Assembly: GCA_035690905.1 (NCBI GenBank)
Contig: DASSKA010000162.1
Location: 1-20,388, forward strand
Reading direction: 5' to 3'
DNA: 20,388 nt
Source: DASSKA01 sp035690905
GTDB taxonomy: Bacteria > Actinomycetota > Actinomycetes > Propionibacteriales > Nocardioidaceae
This document shows, piece after piece, positions 8,874 through 16,992 of this stretch (position 1 is its first letter; each line of letters starts with the position of its first letter). Under the pieces are notes generated by a model, which saw nothing but the letters and a program-made list of their open reading frames with translations, was not told the origin of the DNA and did no database searches. Position numbers and translations under genes: made by a program.

Positions 8874-9841
8874 GCCGTCGCCTCCCGAGCTGGGCTGTTC
8901 AGATGGCAGGCCGCGACGTGCCCGGTGCCGATGGCCAGCGGCAGCGGCTCCTCCCGCCGGCACACGTCCATCGCCTTCGGGCAGCGCGGCGCGAACGGGC
9001 AGCCGACCAGCTTCTGGTCCAGCCGCGGCGGGTTCCCGGGGATGGAGACCACGTGGTCCTCACCGTAGAGGTCCGGCGTGGCCGCGAACAGCAGCTCGGT
9101 GTAGGGGTGCCGCGGGTCGTGGAACAGCACGTCCATGTCGGCCTGCTCGGCGACCCGGCCGGCGTACATCACCATCGCCCGGTCACACGCCTGCGCGACG
9201 ACCGGTAGGTCGTGGGTGACCAGCACCAGGGCGAGGTCCAGCTCGTCGGCGAGCTCGACCAGCCGCATGAGGATCTGCGCCTGCACCATCACGTCGAGGG
9301 CGGTGGTCGGCTCGTCGGCGAACAGCACCTTGGGGTCGCAGGCCAGCGCCATCGCCAGCGCTGCGCGTTGCCGCATGCCGCCCGAGAACTCGTGCGGATA
9401 CCGTTTCGCGGCGGAGGCGGGAATGCCGACCATCTCGAGCAGCTCGGAGGTACGACGGCGGGCCGCCTGCCCGGACGCCACCCCGTGCAGCTCCATGGGC
9501 TCCACGATCTGCCGGCCGATCGTCTGCACCGGGTTGAACGCGTTCATCGCGCCCTGGAACACCATCGCCATGTCCACCCAGCGGTGCGGCCGGATGGTGT
9601 CCTCGCCGCCGGCGAGAATGTCCTCCCCCTCGAGCCGGATCTCGCCGGACACCGTGGCGCTCGAGGGCAGCAGGCCCATGAGGGCCATCATCACGGTGGT
9701 CTTGCCGCAGCCGGACTCGCCGACCAGGCCGAGCCGCTCGCCGCGCTCCACGGCGAGGTCGACGCCCTGGACGGCGTGCAGCCTCCCACTGCCCGGCAGG
9801 TCGAACCAGACGTTGAGGTCGACCACTTCCAGCAGGCTCAT
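8870..9841 (-). CDS. Oligo/dipeptide ABC transporter ATP-binding protein, OppD/DppD type
   Basis: The second ATPase of the importer, 323 residues, pairs with the one encoded just downstream. Visible motifs are Walker A GESGCGKTT (41-49), Q-loop Gln96, signature FSGGMRQR (152-159; the SGGMRQR form is typical of OppD/DppD), Walker B KVLFADEP (171-178) and switch His210. The C-terminal peptide-transporter extension has Cys281, Cys287, Cys294 and Cys312. The start ATG 9841 overlaps the upstream permease stop as ATGA. The same reading frame runs open far upstream through the permease gene, which is a high-GC artefact and not a fusion. Confidence 0.94.
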   Translation of the reverse strand: MSLLEVVDLNVWFDLPGSGRLHAVQGVDLAVERGERLGLVGESGCGKTTVMMALMGLLPSSATVSGEIRLEGEDILAGGEDTIRPHRWVDMAMVFQGAMNAFNPVQTIGRQIVEPMELHGVASGQAARRRTSELLEMVGIPASAAKRYPHEFSGGMRQRAALAMALACDPKVLFADEPTTALDVMVQAQILMRLVELADELDLALVLVTHDLPVVAQACDRAMVMYAGRVAEQADMDVLFHDPRHPYTELLFAATPDLYGEDHVVSIPGNPPRLDQKLVGCPFAPRCPKAMDVCRREEPLPLAIGTGHVAACHLNSPAREATA

Positions 9842-10779
9842 CGGTCGGCCACCTTCCCGGGCAGGCGCGGAAGGATCCGGAAACCGCGAATGGACAGGTG
9901 CGCGACGCGCAGCCGCGGGTTCGTGGCGTCCTCGATGGCCTGGCCGAGCAGCGAGCAGGCCATGATCACCAGCGACACGGCCACGCCCGGCGGGACCACC
10001 GCCCACCAGGCACCCGCGCTGATCGCGGTGCGCTCGAAGGCGTGCTCGATCATGGTTCCCCAGGTGATCGCGGTGGGGTCGGAGAGGCCGAGGAACGCCA
10101 GCGCCGTCTCGTCGAAGATGGCGACCGCGATGGTGAGCACCGTGTTGGCCACGAGCAGTGGCGCCACCTGGGGCAGGATGTGCCGGAAGATGACCCGGGC
10201 GTGCGAGGCGCCGACGGAGCGGGCACGCCGCACGTAGACCCGCTCCCGGACGCTCTTCACCTGGGACCGGATGATGCGGGCGGTGCTGGTCCACAGCAGC
10301 AGGCCGATCACCAGGATGATGTGCGAGAGGCTCGGCCCCCAGACGGCCGCGATGATGATCATCAGCGGGATGTCCGGGATCACCAGGAAGTAGTCGGTCA
10401 TCCGCATCAGCGCGGTGTCCGTCGCGCCGCCGAAGTAGCCGGAGAGGATGCCGATCCCGCCGCCGAGGACGGTGGCGACCAGGGTGGCGGCGAAGCCGAC
10501 CACCATCGAGATCCGGCCACCCTGGATGATCAGGCTGACCACGTCGTACCCGCCGTCGTCGAGCCCGAGCGGGTGCGCGAGGGACGGGGTGCCGAACACC
10601 GGCCCGACCTGATGGTAGGGGTCGTAGGGCATCAGCCACTGGGCGAAGATGGCCATCAGGATGAACAGCGCGAGCAGCACGGCGCCGACGGTCGCGGCCG
10701 GCCGCTCCTTGACCAGCTGTCCGAACCGCCACCTGCCGCGCGGGGCGGACTCGCGGGCCTCGAGCTCGATGGTGGTCAT
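9838..10779 (-). CDS. Oligo/dipeptide ABC transporter permease, DppC/OppC type
   Basis: A 313-residue inner-membrane subunit with an N-terminal cytoplasmic tail, a first helix at about 31-50, the DppC-type HPLGLDDGGYDVVSLIIQGGR segment at about 69-89, and about five further helices. The EAA loop that contacts an ATPase lies around 177-203 (RERVYVRRARSVGASHARVIFRH). The ATG at 10779 overlaps the DppB-type stop as ATGA, and its own stop overlaps the next ATG in the same way, so subunit synthesis is coupled. Substrate cannot be read from this subunit. Confidence 0.94.
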   Translation of the reverse strand: MTTIELEARESAPRGRWRFGQLVKERPAATVGAVLLALFILMAIFAQWLMPYDPYHQVGPVFGTPSLAHPLGLDDGGYDVVSLIIQGGRISMVVGFAATLVATVLGGGIGILSGYFGGATDTALMRMTDYFLVIPDIPLMIIIAAVWGPSLSHIILVIGLLLWTSTARIIRSQVKSVRERVYVRRARSVGASHARVIFRHILPQVAPLLVANTVLTIAVAIFDETALAFLGLSDPTAITWGTMIEHAFERTAISAGAWWAVVPPGVAVSLVIMACSLLGQAIEDATNPRLRVAHLSIRGFRILPRLPGKVADR

Positions 10780-11738
10780 TCGGTCACCCTCGGGTCGAGC
10801 CGGAAGTAGAGCAGGTCGGCGATCAGGTTGAACACCACCACGGACAGGGTCAGCACCAGGAAGGCGCCCTGCAGCATCGGGTAGTCACGTTGCAGCACCG
10901 CCTGGTACACGGCCCGTCCGATGCCCGGCCAGGAGAACACCGTCTCGATCAGGATCGCGCCGCCGACGACGTACCCCAGCGACAGCGCCACCAGCGTGGT
11001 GGTCGGCAGCAACGCGTTGCGGAACGCGTGCCGGCGGACCACGGTCGAGTTGGGCAGGCCCTTGGCCCGCGCGGTCAGCACGTAGTCCTCCGAGAGCGTC
11101 TCCAGCATCGAGGAGCGCGCGATCAGCGTGTACTCGCCGTACAGCGTCAGTGCCAAGGTGGCCGAGGGCAGGATCATGTGCTTGAGCACGTCGACGGTGT
11201 GCTCCCACCAGGTCGGGTCGATCAGGAACTCGTCGGACATCCCGCTGGTGGGCAGCACCCCGGCGAACAGGATCAGCAGCATCAGCCCGAGCCACTGGGT
11301 CGGGAACGAGTAGAACGCGATCGCGACGTTCGTGTTCACCTGGTCGGTGATCCCGCCGCGCCGCCAGGCCGCGACCGTGCCGGTCACCACGCCCAGACCG
11401 ATCGCGATCACCGTGCCGAGCAGCACCATCGGCACGGTGTTGCCGAGCGCGACCGTGAGGTCGTGGCTGACCGGCTGCTGGTCGGCGAACGAGATGCCGA
11501 GGTTGCCGTGGAACAGCTGGTCCAGGTAGAGCCAGTACTGCTGCCACTTCGACTGGTCCAGGCCGAACTCGTGCCGCAGCGCCTCCTTCAGTGCCGGACT
11601 GGCGTGCGGCACTCGGGACAGGTTGCTGACCGCATCCCCCGGTGCCGCACGGAACAGGATGAAGTTCAAGGTGATGGCGACGAAGACCGTGCCCGCCGCC
11701 AGCGTCACCCGCTTGGCGAAGTAGACCGAACCGCGCAA
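10776..11738 (-). CDS. Oligo/dipeptide ABC transporter permease, DppB/OppB type
   Basis: A 320-residue inner-membrane subunit. The N-terminus (FAKRVTLAAGTVFVAITLNFILFRAAPGDA) is the classic DppB/OppB first helix and RxxPGDP-like motif. Further helices lie at about 101-124, 134-160, 188-206, 247-269 and 290-312, and the EAA loop at 217-237 contains ARAKGL. The start is TTG 11738, with GAGGA just upstream that overlaps the stop of the binding-protein gene; the gap between the two genes is 10 bp. The stop overlaps the DppC-type start as ATGA. It forms the translocation path with the next gene product. Confidence 0.94.
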   Translation of the reverse strand: MRGSVYFAKRVTLAAGTVFVAITLNFILFRAAPGDAVSNLSRVPHASPALKEALRHEFGLDQSKWQQYWLYLDQLFHGNLGISFADQQPVSHDLTVALGNTVPMVLLGTVIAIGLGVVTGTVAAWRRGGITDQVNTNVAIAFYSFPTQWLGLMLLILFAGVLPTSGMSDEFLIDPTWWEHTVDVLKHMILPSATLALTLYGEYTLIARSSMLETLSEDYVLTARAKGLPNSTVVRRHAFRNALLPTTTLVALSLGYVVGGAILIETVFSWPGIGRAVYQAVLQRDYPMLQGAFLVLTLSVVVFNLIADLLYFRLDPRVTE

Positions 11739-11748
11739 CGAACGGTCC

Positions 11749-13434
11749 TCAGGCGGTCTTGTGGACCGAGAGCAGGCTTGCCTTGGACAGCGCGTTGTAG
11801 AGGCCCTGCGGGGTCTCGACGAAACCGTCCCAGCCCTTGCTCCAGGCGTCCACGATGTTGAGGTAGTCCAGCACGATGTACGGCTTGTCCTGGTAGATCA
11901 TCTGCTGCATCTGGTCGACGAGCTGGTGCCTCTTGGTGACGTCCATCTCCGTGGACTGCTTCTGGTAGAGCTTGTCGTAGGCGGGGTTGCAGTAGCCGGT
12001 GTCGTTCCAGTCGTTCCAGGAGTCGCAGGTCATCACCGACAAGATGAAGTCGGGGTCGACCAGCGGCACCCAGTCCCACATGGACAGGTCGTAGTTGAGG
12101 TACTTGCCGTTCGGCGCCGTGATCGCGTTCCAGGCCGCGGATCCGTCCATGGTGCGCAGGGTGAGCTTGATCCCGACCGTCGACAGGTCGTGCTGGATGA
12201 TCTCGAAGGTGCGCTCGCTGGCGCCCGAGCTCGGGAAGATCACCTGGTAGGACATCGGGTGCCCGTTGGCGATCCGGATCCCGTTGGGACCCTTCTTGTA
12301 GCCGAGCTGGTCGAGGATCTGGTTGGCCTTGGCGGGGTCGTAGGGAATCACGTCGAGGTTCTGGTCGAACCAGCCGCCGCCGCTGGCCGGCGGCACGATG
12401 CTGGACCCGGGCTGGCCGGCGCCGAGCAGCGCCGTCTTGACGATCTGCTGCCGGTTCATGGCGTACTCGAAGGCGGTCCGCACCTTCGGGTCGAGCAGCT
12501 CCCGGTTCTTCGGCTTCTTCGGGTTGGAGTTGAAGATGAAGTCGTGGAACTCCTCGCCGGGCACGTTCGCCACGGTCAGACCGGCCTGCTTCACGGCGTC
12601 CATCGACGTGTTAGGCAGGCCCTCGACCGCGTCGATCTCACCGTTCTTCAGCGCGGTCACCATCGCGTCGTCGTTGGCGAAGAACTGCAGCCCGTAGCCG
12701 TCGATGTGCGGCTTGGGGCCGTACCAGTTCGGGTTGCGCTGGAACAGCGCGATCTGGTCCTTCTGGAACTTGACCAGCTCGAAGGGACCACCGGACACGA
12801 CCGGCTGCCCGTCGGTCGGGGTGTTCGAGTAGCGCTTGAGCGCGAGGCCGTTGCCGGTGGCGTACTTGCTCCACACGTGCTCGGGGAGGATCGGCAGCTG
12901 CTGCAGGTTCGATAGCACGTTGGCGACCGGGACCGTGTAGGTCAGCACCAGGGTGTTGTCGTCCGGGGCCACCGCGCTCTTCAGGTGCGTCAGCGTGGCG
13001 GCCTGGTTGCCGGACGCGGTCTTGGCGAACTTCAAGATGGTGCTGTACGTCCAGGCCGCGTCCCTGGCCGTCAGCGGCTTGCCGTCGGACCACTTCGCGC
13101 TCGGCTGGGTCTTGAACGTCCACACCTTGCCGTCGGCGGAGGTCGACCAGGACTTGGCGAAGTCAGGGCCGAACTTCATGTTCGCGTCGTACTGCACCAG
13201 CTCGGGGTAGATGTACTCGAACGTGGAGTAGCCGTCCTGGTTGATGGCCACGAACGGGTTCAGGGAGTCGATGCTGGAGGAGGAGCCCAGCCGCAGCGTG
13301 CCACCTTCGACCACGGCGCCCGCGTTGCTCGGGTTGCCGGAGGGGGAGTGCGAGGTGCTGGAGCAGCCGGCCGCGAGCCCGAGCGCCAGCACAGCGACGC
13401 CGCTGACCACTCGGGGCATCAGTCTGGACTTCAT
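11749..13434 (-). CDS. Family 5 extracellular solute-binding lipoprotein (peptide-binding) of the ABC importer
   Basis: The substrate-capturing subunit, 561 residues from ATG 13434, which is preceded by GGGAGG. A lipoprotein signal peptide is evident: basic start, hydrophobic core VVSGVAVLALGL, lipobox LAAGC with the lipidated Cys24, then a Ser/Gly-rich tether. The mature part begins GGTLRLGSSSSIDSLNPF, the usual opening of PF00496 peptide-binding proteins. It contains the family segments WTFKTQPSAKWSDGKPLTARD and VRTAFEYAMNRQQIV. The length is typical. It is the first gene of the minus-strand operon and is divergent from the phosphotriesterase-family gene. Peptides are the usual cargo, though members also bind nickel, haem, sugars or murein peptides. 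Confidence 0.95.
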   Translation of the reverse strand: MKSRLMPRVVSGVAVLALGLAAGCSSTSHSPSGNPSNAGAVVEGGTLRLGSSSSIDSLNPFVAINQDGYSTFEYIYPELVQYDANMKFGPDFAKSWSTSADGKVWTFKTQPSAKWSDGKPLTARDAAWTYSTILKFAKTASGNQAATLTHLKSAVAPDDNTLVLTYTVPVANVLSNLQQLPILPEHVWSKYATGNGLALKRYSNTPTDGQPVVSGGPFELVKFQKDQIALFQRNPNWYGPKPHIDGYGLQFFANDDAMVTALKNGEIDAVEGLPNTSMDAVKQAGLTVANVPGEEFHDFIFNSNPKKPKNRELLDPKVRTAFEYAMNRQQIVKTALLGAGQPGSSIVPPASGGGWFDQNLDVIPYDPAKANQILDQLGYKKGPNGIRIANGHPMSYQVIFPSSGASERTFEIIQHDLSTVGIKLTLRTMDGSAAWNAITAPNGKYLNYDLSMWDWVPLVDPDFILSVMTCDSWNDWNDTGYCNPAYDKLYQKQSTEMDVTKRHQLVDQMQQMIYQDKPYIVLDYLNIVDAWSKGWDGFVETPQGLYNALSKASLLSVHKTA

Positions 13435-13602
13435 CTGGTTCTGCCTCCCTGTCCGCCGGCCCCCGCTGCTCGATGTGCAGTAGAGACTGTCAGCGCAAGC
13501 GGGTAACTGCAATAGTTTCCGAGGGCGAACCGCAGAATTGACACGAGAATGTGTCGTAGCGGGCGTCGTTCACCGTTGAATCCGTACATTGTGGGAGGTC
13601 TC
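13435..13602. promoter_or_regulatory. Divergent intergenic region between the binding-protein and phosphotriesterase-family genes
   Basis: This 168-bp stretch must hold the promoters of both the minus-strand transporter operon and the plus-strand hydrolase. It contains an inverted repeat GACAC-N6-GTGTC at 13540-13555 that could be an operator. A TTGACA hexamer starts at 13538, but no convincing -10 lies 16-18 bp downstream. A second, weaker repeat is AACT-N5-AGTT near 13505-13517. Promoter positions cannot be fixed by eye. Confidence 0.4.
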
Positions 13603-14511
13603 GTGAACGTCATGACGGTGCTCGGCCCGGTCGACGCCGGCGACCTCGGCACCACCCTGCCGCACGAGCACGTGTTCGTCGACCTGGTTCGGGAGTACCG
13701 CGGGGACGGGCTCCTCAACGACCGGGCGCTCGCGGTCGCCGAGCTGCGGGAGTACGTCGAGGTGGGCGGCCGCACCCTGGTCGACTGCACCAGCGTCGGC
13801 CTGGCCCGCGACCCGCTCGCCCTGGTCGAGGTGGCCAGGGAGACCGGCCTGCACATCGTGATGGGCTGCGGCTTCTACCGCGACCCCTACCTGCCCCCGG
13901 AGCTGGACCGGATGAGCGTCGGCGAGGTCGCCGACACCATCGTGCGCGACATCGAGGAGGGAGTGGACGGGACCGGGGTGCGCGCCGGGGTGATCGGCGA
14001 GGTCGGCTCCGACCGGGGACACCTCTCCGCGCTGGAGGAGCGCTCGTTCCGGGCGGCGGCGCGCGCGCACCACCGGACCGGGCTGACCATCACCACGCAC
14101 GCCGCGCGCTGGCCCGTCGGCCTTCCGCAGCTCGACCTGCTGGCGGAGGAGCGGGTCGACCCCGGCCGGGTGGTGGTGGGGCACTGCGACATGGTCCCCG
14201 ACCCGTCGTACCACCTGGAGGTGGCGCGGCGGGGCGCGTTCGTGGAGCTCGACACCGTGCAGGGGGAGAGCGAGTACGACACCCGGTGCCGGGTGCGGTG
14301 GGTGCGCAACCTCGCCGAGCACGGCTTCCTCGACCGGGTGCTGCTCAGCCAGGACGTCTGCCTGCGCTCCAACCTGCGCGCCCTCGGCGGCAGCGGGTAC
14401 GCCTACGTGCCGACCGTGTTCGCCGACCACCTGCGGGCGGGCGGCTTCGACGACTCCGACGTGCGGACCCTCTTCGTGGACAACCCGCGCCGGGCCCTCA
14501 CCGGCGAGTAG
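13603..14511 (+). CDS. Phosphotriesterase-family metallohydrolase (amidohydrolase superfamily)
   Basis: A 302-residue TIM-barrel metallohydrolase; relatives hydrolyse lactones, phosphotriesters or phosphorylated sugar lactones. All expected binuclear metal ligands are visible: His21 and His23 (PHEHV), the bridging carboxylate Glu133 (GVIGEVG), His166 (TTHA), His194 (VVGHCD) and Asp251 (LSQDV). A Glu replaces the carboxylated Lys of true phosphotriesterases and PLL lactonases, as in E. coli Php. The start is GTG 13603, with GGGAGG at 13593-13598; ATG 13612 is an alternative but further from the ribosome binding site. Its 3' end overlaps the convergent P1 peptidase by 14 bp. It is divergent from the peptide importer and may act on an imported compound. 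Substrate unknown. Confidence 0.88.
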   Translation: MNVMTVLGPVDAGDLGTTLPHEHVFVDLVREYRGDGLLNDRALAVAELREYVEVGGRTLVDCTSVGLARDPLALVEVARETGLHIVMGCGFYRDPYLPPELDRMSVGEVADTIVRDIEEGVDGTGVRAGVIGEVGSDRGHLSALEERSFRAAARAHHRTGLTITTHAARWPVGLPQLDLLAEERVDPGRVVVGHCDMVPDPSYHLEVARRGAFVELDTVQGESEYDTRCRVRWVRNLAEHGFLDRVLLSQDVCLRSNLRALGGSGYAYVPTVFADHLRAGGFDDSDVRTLFVDNPRRALTGE

Positions 14512-15616
14512 GTGGGCGGTAGCGCGCCATCACGTCGGTGAGCATGGCGCCGTCCAGGCCGTGCGCGACCACGCCGTTCGCGCCGGTCATCGTCTCGGCG
14601 GCGACCACCGCGTTCACGATCGCCTCCTCGCTCGCCTCGATGACCGCCTCGAACAGGTCGTCGATGTAGGAGTTGGACAGCGTGCGCACCCGAGCGGTCA
14701 GCGGCGGCGTGTCGAGGTGGTGGTCGGCGGGCAGGCCGCGGTTCCCGGTGGAGAAGGCGAGGAACAGGTCGCCGCTGGAGTTCCCGCCCATGCCTCCGGT
14801 GCGAGCCACCCCGAAGCAGGCGCGCTGGGCGAGCCGGCGCAGCTGGACCGGCAGCAGCGGGGCGTCGGTGGCGACGAGGCCGATGATGGAGCCGGTGCCA
14901 GGCGGCACCGGGGAGTCGGGGACCGGTACGAGCTCGCCGGTGATCTCCCGGCCCACCGGCACCCCGTCCACGCTGAACCGCTCCCGGCGTCCGTGGTTGG
15001 CCTGCACGAGCACTCCGACGGTGAACCCGCCGGAGCGCTCCGAGACCACCCGCGAGGAGGTGCCGATGCCGCCCTTGAACCCGTGGCAGATCATCCCGGT
15101 CCCGCCGCCGACGTTGCCCTCCGCGACCGGTCCGGCGGTCGCGGAGAGGTAGGCGGAGCGGGCGTGCCCGGCGCGGACGTGGAAGCCGTCGATGTCGTTG
15201 AGCACGCCGTCCCAGGTCTCCGCCACGACCGGCAGCGCCCACGCCTCGGTCCCCTCGGGCAGCTCCTCCACCTCGAGCGCGACCAGGGCCTCGTGGACCA
15301 CGCCGACGCTGTGGGTGTTGGTCAGGCCGATGGGGGAGAGCAGCAGCCCCGCCTCCTCCACCCAGTGCAGTCCGGTCATCTCGCCGTTGCCGTTGAGCCG
15401 GTGGAACCCGGCGAACACCGGTTCGGTCCACACGTTGCCGTCGTGCGGGACCACCACGGTCACCCCGGTGCGCACCGGCCCGTGGCCGCGGCGCACCGGG
15501 CCGTCGCCGTCGACGAGCGTGGTGTGCCCGACCCGGACGCCGGCCACGTCGGTGATCGCGTTCCACGGCCCCGTCGGCAGCGTGCCGATCGCCAGGCCCA
15601 GGTCACGAAGCCGCAT
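14498..15616 (-). CDS. P1-family peptidase (DmpA/BapA-like aminopeptidase, self-processing)
   Basis: A 372-residue member of peptidase family P1, N-terminal nucleophile enzymes that cleave themselves into two chains and act as L- or D-aminopeptidases, esterases or beta-peptidyl aminopeptidases. Family motifs are NAITDVAGVRVGHTT (19-33), GFHRLNGNGEMTG (70-82), NTHSVG (100-105), GNVGGGTGMICHGFKGGIGTSS (167-188) and the self-cleavage site GGNSSGD (277-283), where Ser280 or Ser281 would be the nucleophile. The ATG start overlaps the upstream M20 gene by 14 bp on the same strand, so coupled expression is likely. The 3' end overlaps the convergent phosphotriesterase-family gene. DmpA itself releases N-terminal D- or L-Ala, relevant beside a peptide importer. 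Confidence 0.92.
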   Translation of the reverse strand: MRLRDLGLAIGTLPTGPWNAITDVAGVRVGHTTLVDGDGPVRRGHGPVRTGVTVVVPHDGNVWTEPVFAGFHRLNGNGEMTGLHWVEEAGLLLSPIGLTNTHSVGVVHEALVALEVEELPEGTEAWALPVVAETWDGVLNDIDGFHVRAGHARSAYLSATAGPVAEGNVGGGTGMICHGFKGGIGTSSRVVSERSGGFTVGVLVQANHGRRERFSVDGVPVGREITGELVPVPDSPVPPGTGSIIGLVATDAPLLPVQLRRLAQRACFGVARTGGMGGNSSGDLFLAFSTGNRGLPADHHLDTPPLTARVRTLSNSYIDDLFEAVIEASEEAIVNAVVAAETMTGANGVVAHGLDGAMLTDVMARYRPPTRR

Positions 15617-16964
15617 CGGAGGCGCCCGCCCGCGGATCAGCCAGCATCCGGTGGGCCAGGTCGAGGTGGAACCGGACGGCGAGCAGCAGGTCGTCGACGT
15701 GCACCCGCTCGTCGGCGTTGTGGAACCCGGCCTCGAGCACGTCGGTCGGGGTGCGCCGGAACGGGCTGAAACCGTACGCCGTGGTGCCGGCGCCCGCGCG
15801 AAGGTACACCGAGTCGGTGAACCCGGTGCCCAGCACCGGCAGCAGCACCGCCGGGTCGCCCTCGGCCGCCAGGAAGGCCCGGCAGGCGTCGAGCACCGGG
15901 CCCGCTGCGGGCGAGCTGCTGCCCTCGATCAGCGGTTCGGGCCAGGACAGCTCGTAGTCGATGTCGTCGCCGAGCCGGTCGCGCACCTCCCGCTCCACCT
16001 CGGCGGCGGTGGTTCCGGGGAGGATCCGGCAGTCCAGCTCCATCGACGCGCGAGCGGGCATCACGTTGCGCTTGTTCGAGGCGGCCAGCACGGTCGGTGC
16101 CATCGTCGTACCGGCCAGCGCGGGGAGCGTGTCGACAAGGGTGGGGTGCAGCGAGCCGGCCCGGGCCAGCGCCTTCGCCAGGTCCCTGCCCGGCTCCTCG
16201 AGCAGCACCGCGAGCATGGCGTCGACCAGCGCGTGCCGGCGCACGGTCGGCATCCCGGTGCCCACCCGGCGCAGCAGCTCACCGAGCAGGGGCACCGCGT
16301 TGCGGCCCACGCTCGGCGTCGAGGCGTGCCCGGCCTCGCCGACCGCGGTCACCCGCACCGGGTAGGTGCCCTTCTCGCCGACGCCGACGGTCATCACCGT
16401 GCGGCCGTCGGCGAGCTCGAGCCGCTCCCCACCGCCCTCGTTGACCGCGTACGTCGGACAGATGTCGGTGCGCTCCTCGAGCAGCCAGCGCATCCCCACG
16501 TCCGCGGTGCCGTCCTCCTCGTCCGCCACCGCGAGCAACCACAGGTCGCCACGGGGACGGAAGCCGTCGCGGGCCAGCCGGGCCATGGCCACGGCGCGGG
16601 CGGCCACCTCGTTCTTCATGTCGACCGCGCCGCGGCCGTAGAGGTAGCCGTCGTCGTCGACGACCGCCTCGAACGGCGGGTGGGTCCAGTCGCGCGGATC
16701 CGCCGGGACCACGTCGGTGTGCCCGACGAACGCCAGCGACGGCGCACCGGCCGAGCCGGGGATCCGAGCCACCAGGTTGGCCCGGGACGGCTCCCGGGCC
16801 ACCAGCTCGCACTCGACGCCGGCGTCGGTCAGGTAGCCGTGCAGCAGCTCGGCGGCGCGCGTCTCGTTCCCCGGCGCGTTGGTGGTGTCGAGCCTGATCA
16901 GGGCACGGGTGAGCTCGACCACCTCGTCCTGGAGGGCGCTCTGCTCCTGGGGGTCGTCTGGCAT
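15603..16964 (-). CDS. M20-family metallopeptidase / amidohydrolase (DapE/ArgE/carboxypeptidase superfamily)
   Basis: A 453-residue two-zinc exopeptidase or deacylase, probably cytoplasmic as no signal peptide is seen. Metal ligands and catalytic residues are clear: His82 and Asp84 (GHTDVVPA), Asp115 (GRGAVDMKN), Glu149/Glu150 (DEEDGT), Glu176 (NEGGGE) and His415 (AGFHNADE). The lid or dimerisation domain spans about 195-310. The length fits the M20/PM20D1-like group. The ATG at 16964 is 7 bases after a TANNNT element (TAGGCT, 16977-16972) with no ribosome binding site, so the transcript may be leaderless. It is followed by the overlapping P1 peptidase gene. Activity on dipeptides, N-acyl amino acids or similar amides cannot be distinguished. 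Confidence 0.92.
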   Translation of the reverse strand: MPDDPQEQSALQDEVVELTRALIRLDTTNAPGNETRAAELLHGYLTDAGVECELVAREPSRANLVARIPGSAGAPSLAFVGHTDVVPADPRDWTHPPFEAVVDDDGYLYGRGAVDMKNEVAARAVAMARLARDGFRPRGDLWLLAVADEEDGTADVGMRWLLEERTDICPTYAVNEGGGERLELADGRTVMTVGVGEKGTYPVRVTAVGEAGHASTPSVGRNAVPLLGELLRRVGTGMPTVRRHALVDAMLAVLLEEPGRDLAKALARAGSLHPTLVDTLPALAGTTMAPTVLAASNKRNVMPARASMELDCRILPGTTAAEVEREVRDRLGDDIDYELSWPEPLIEGSSSPAAGPVLDACRAFLAAEGDPAVLLPVLGTGFTDSVYLRAGAGTTAYGFSPFRRTPTDVLEAGFHNADERVHVDDLLLAVRFHLDLAHRMLADPRAGASDAAS

Positions 16965-16971
16965 GCGCCGG

Positions 16972-16977
16972 AGCCTA
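16972..16977 (-). promoter_or_regulatory. -10 element for the M20 peptidase gene, leaderless arrangement
   Basis: On the minus strand TAGGCT matches TANNNT and is separated by 7 bases from the ATG at 16964. No Shine-Dalgarno sequence is present. This is the same geometry as on the opposite strand 10-15 bp away. Confidence 0.45.
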
Positions 16978-16986
16978 CGCGATGGC

Positions 16987-16992
16987 TACCCT
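16987..16992 (+). promoter_or_regulatory. -10 element for the SMP-30-like gene, leaderless arrangement
   Basis: TACCCT matches TANNNT and is separated by 7 bases from the ATG at 17000, which argues for 17000 rather than 16982 as the start codon. There is no Shine-Dalgarno sequence before either ATG. Confidence 0.45.

Noticed and set aside
8870..10732. A 620-residue open frame suggesting a permease-ATPase fusion
   Set aside because: Its N-terminal half is an out-of-frame reading of the DppC-type permease; the ATPase has its own ATG at 9841 in an ATGA overlap.
13538..13566. TTGACA at 13538 as the -35 of the phosphotriesterase-family gene
   Set aside because: Bases 16-18 bp further on (GGGCGT region) do not resemble a -10 element, so the promoter is not supported.
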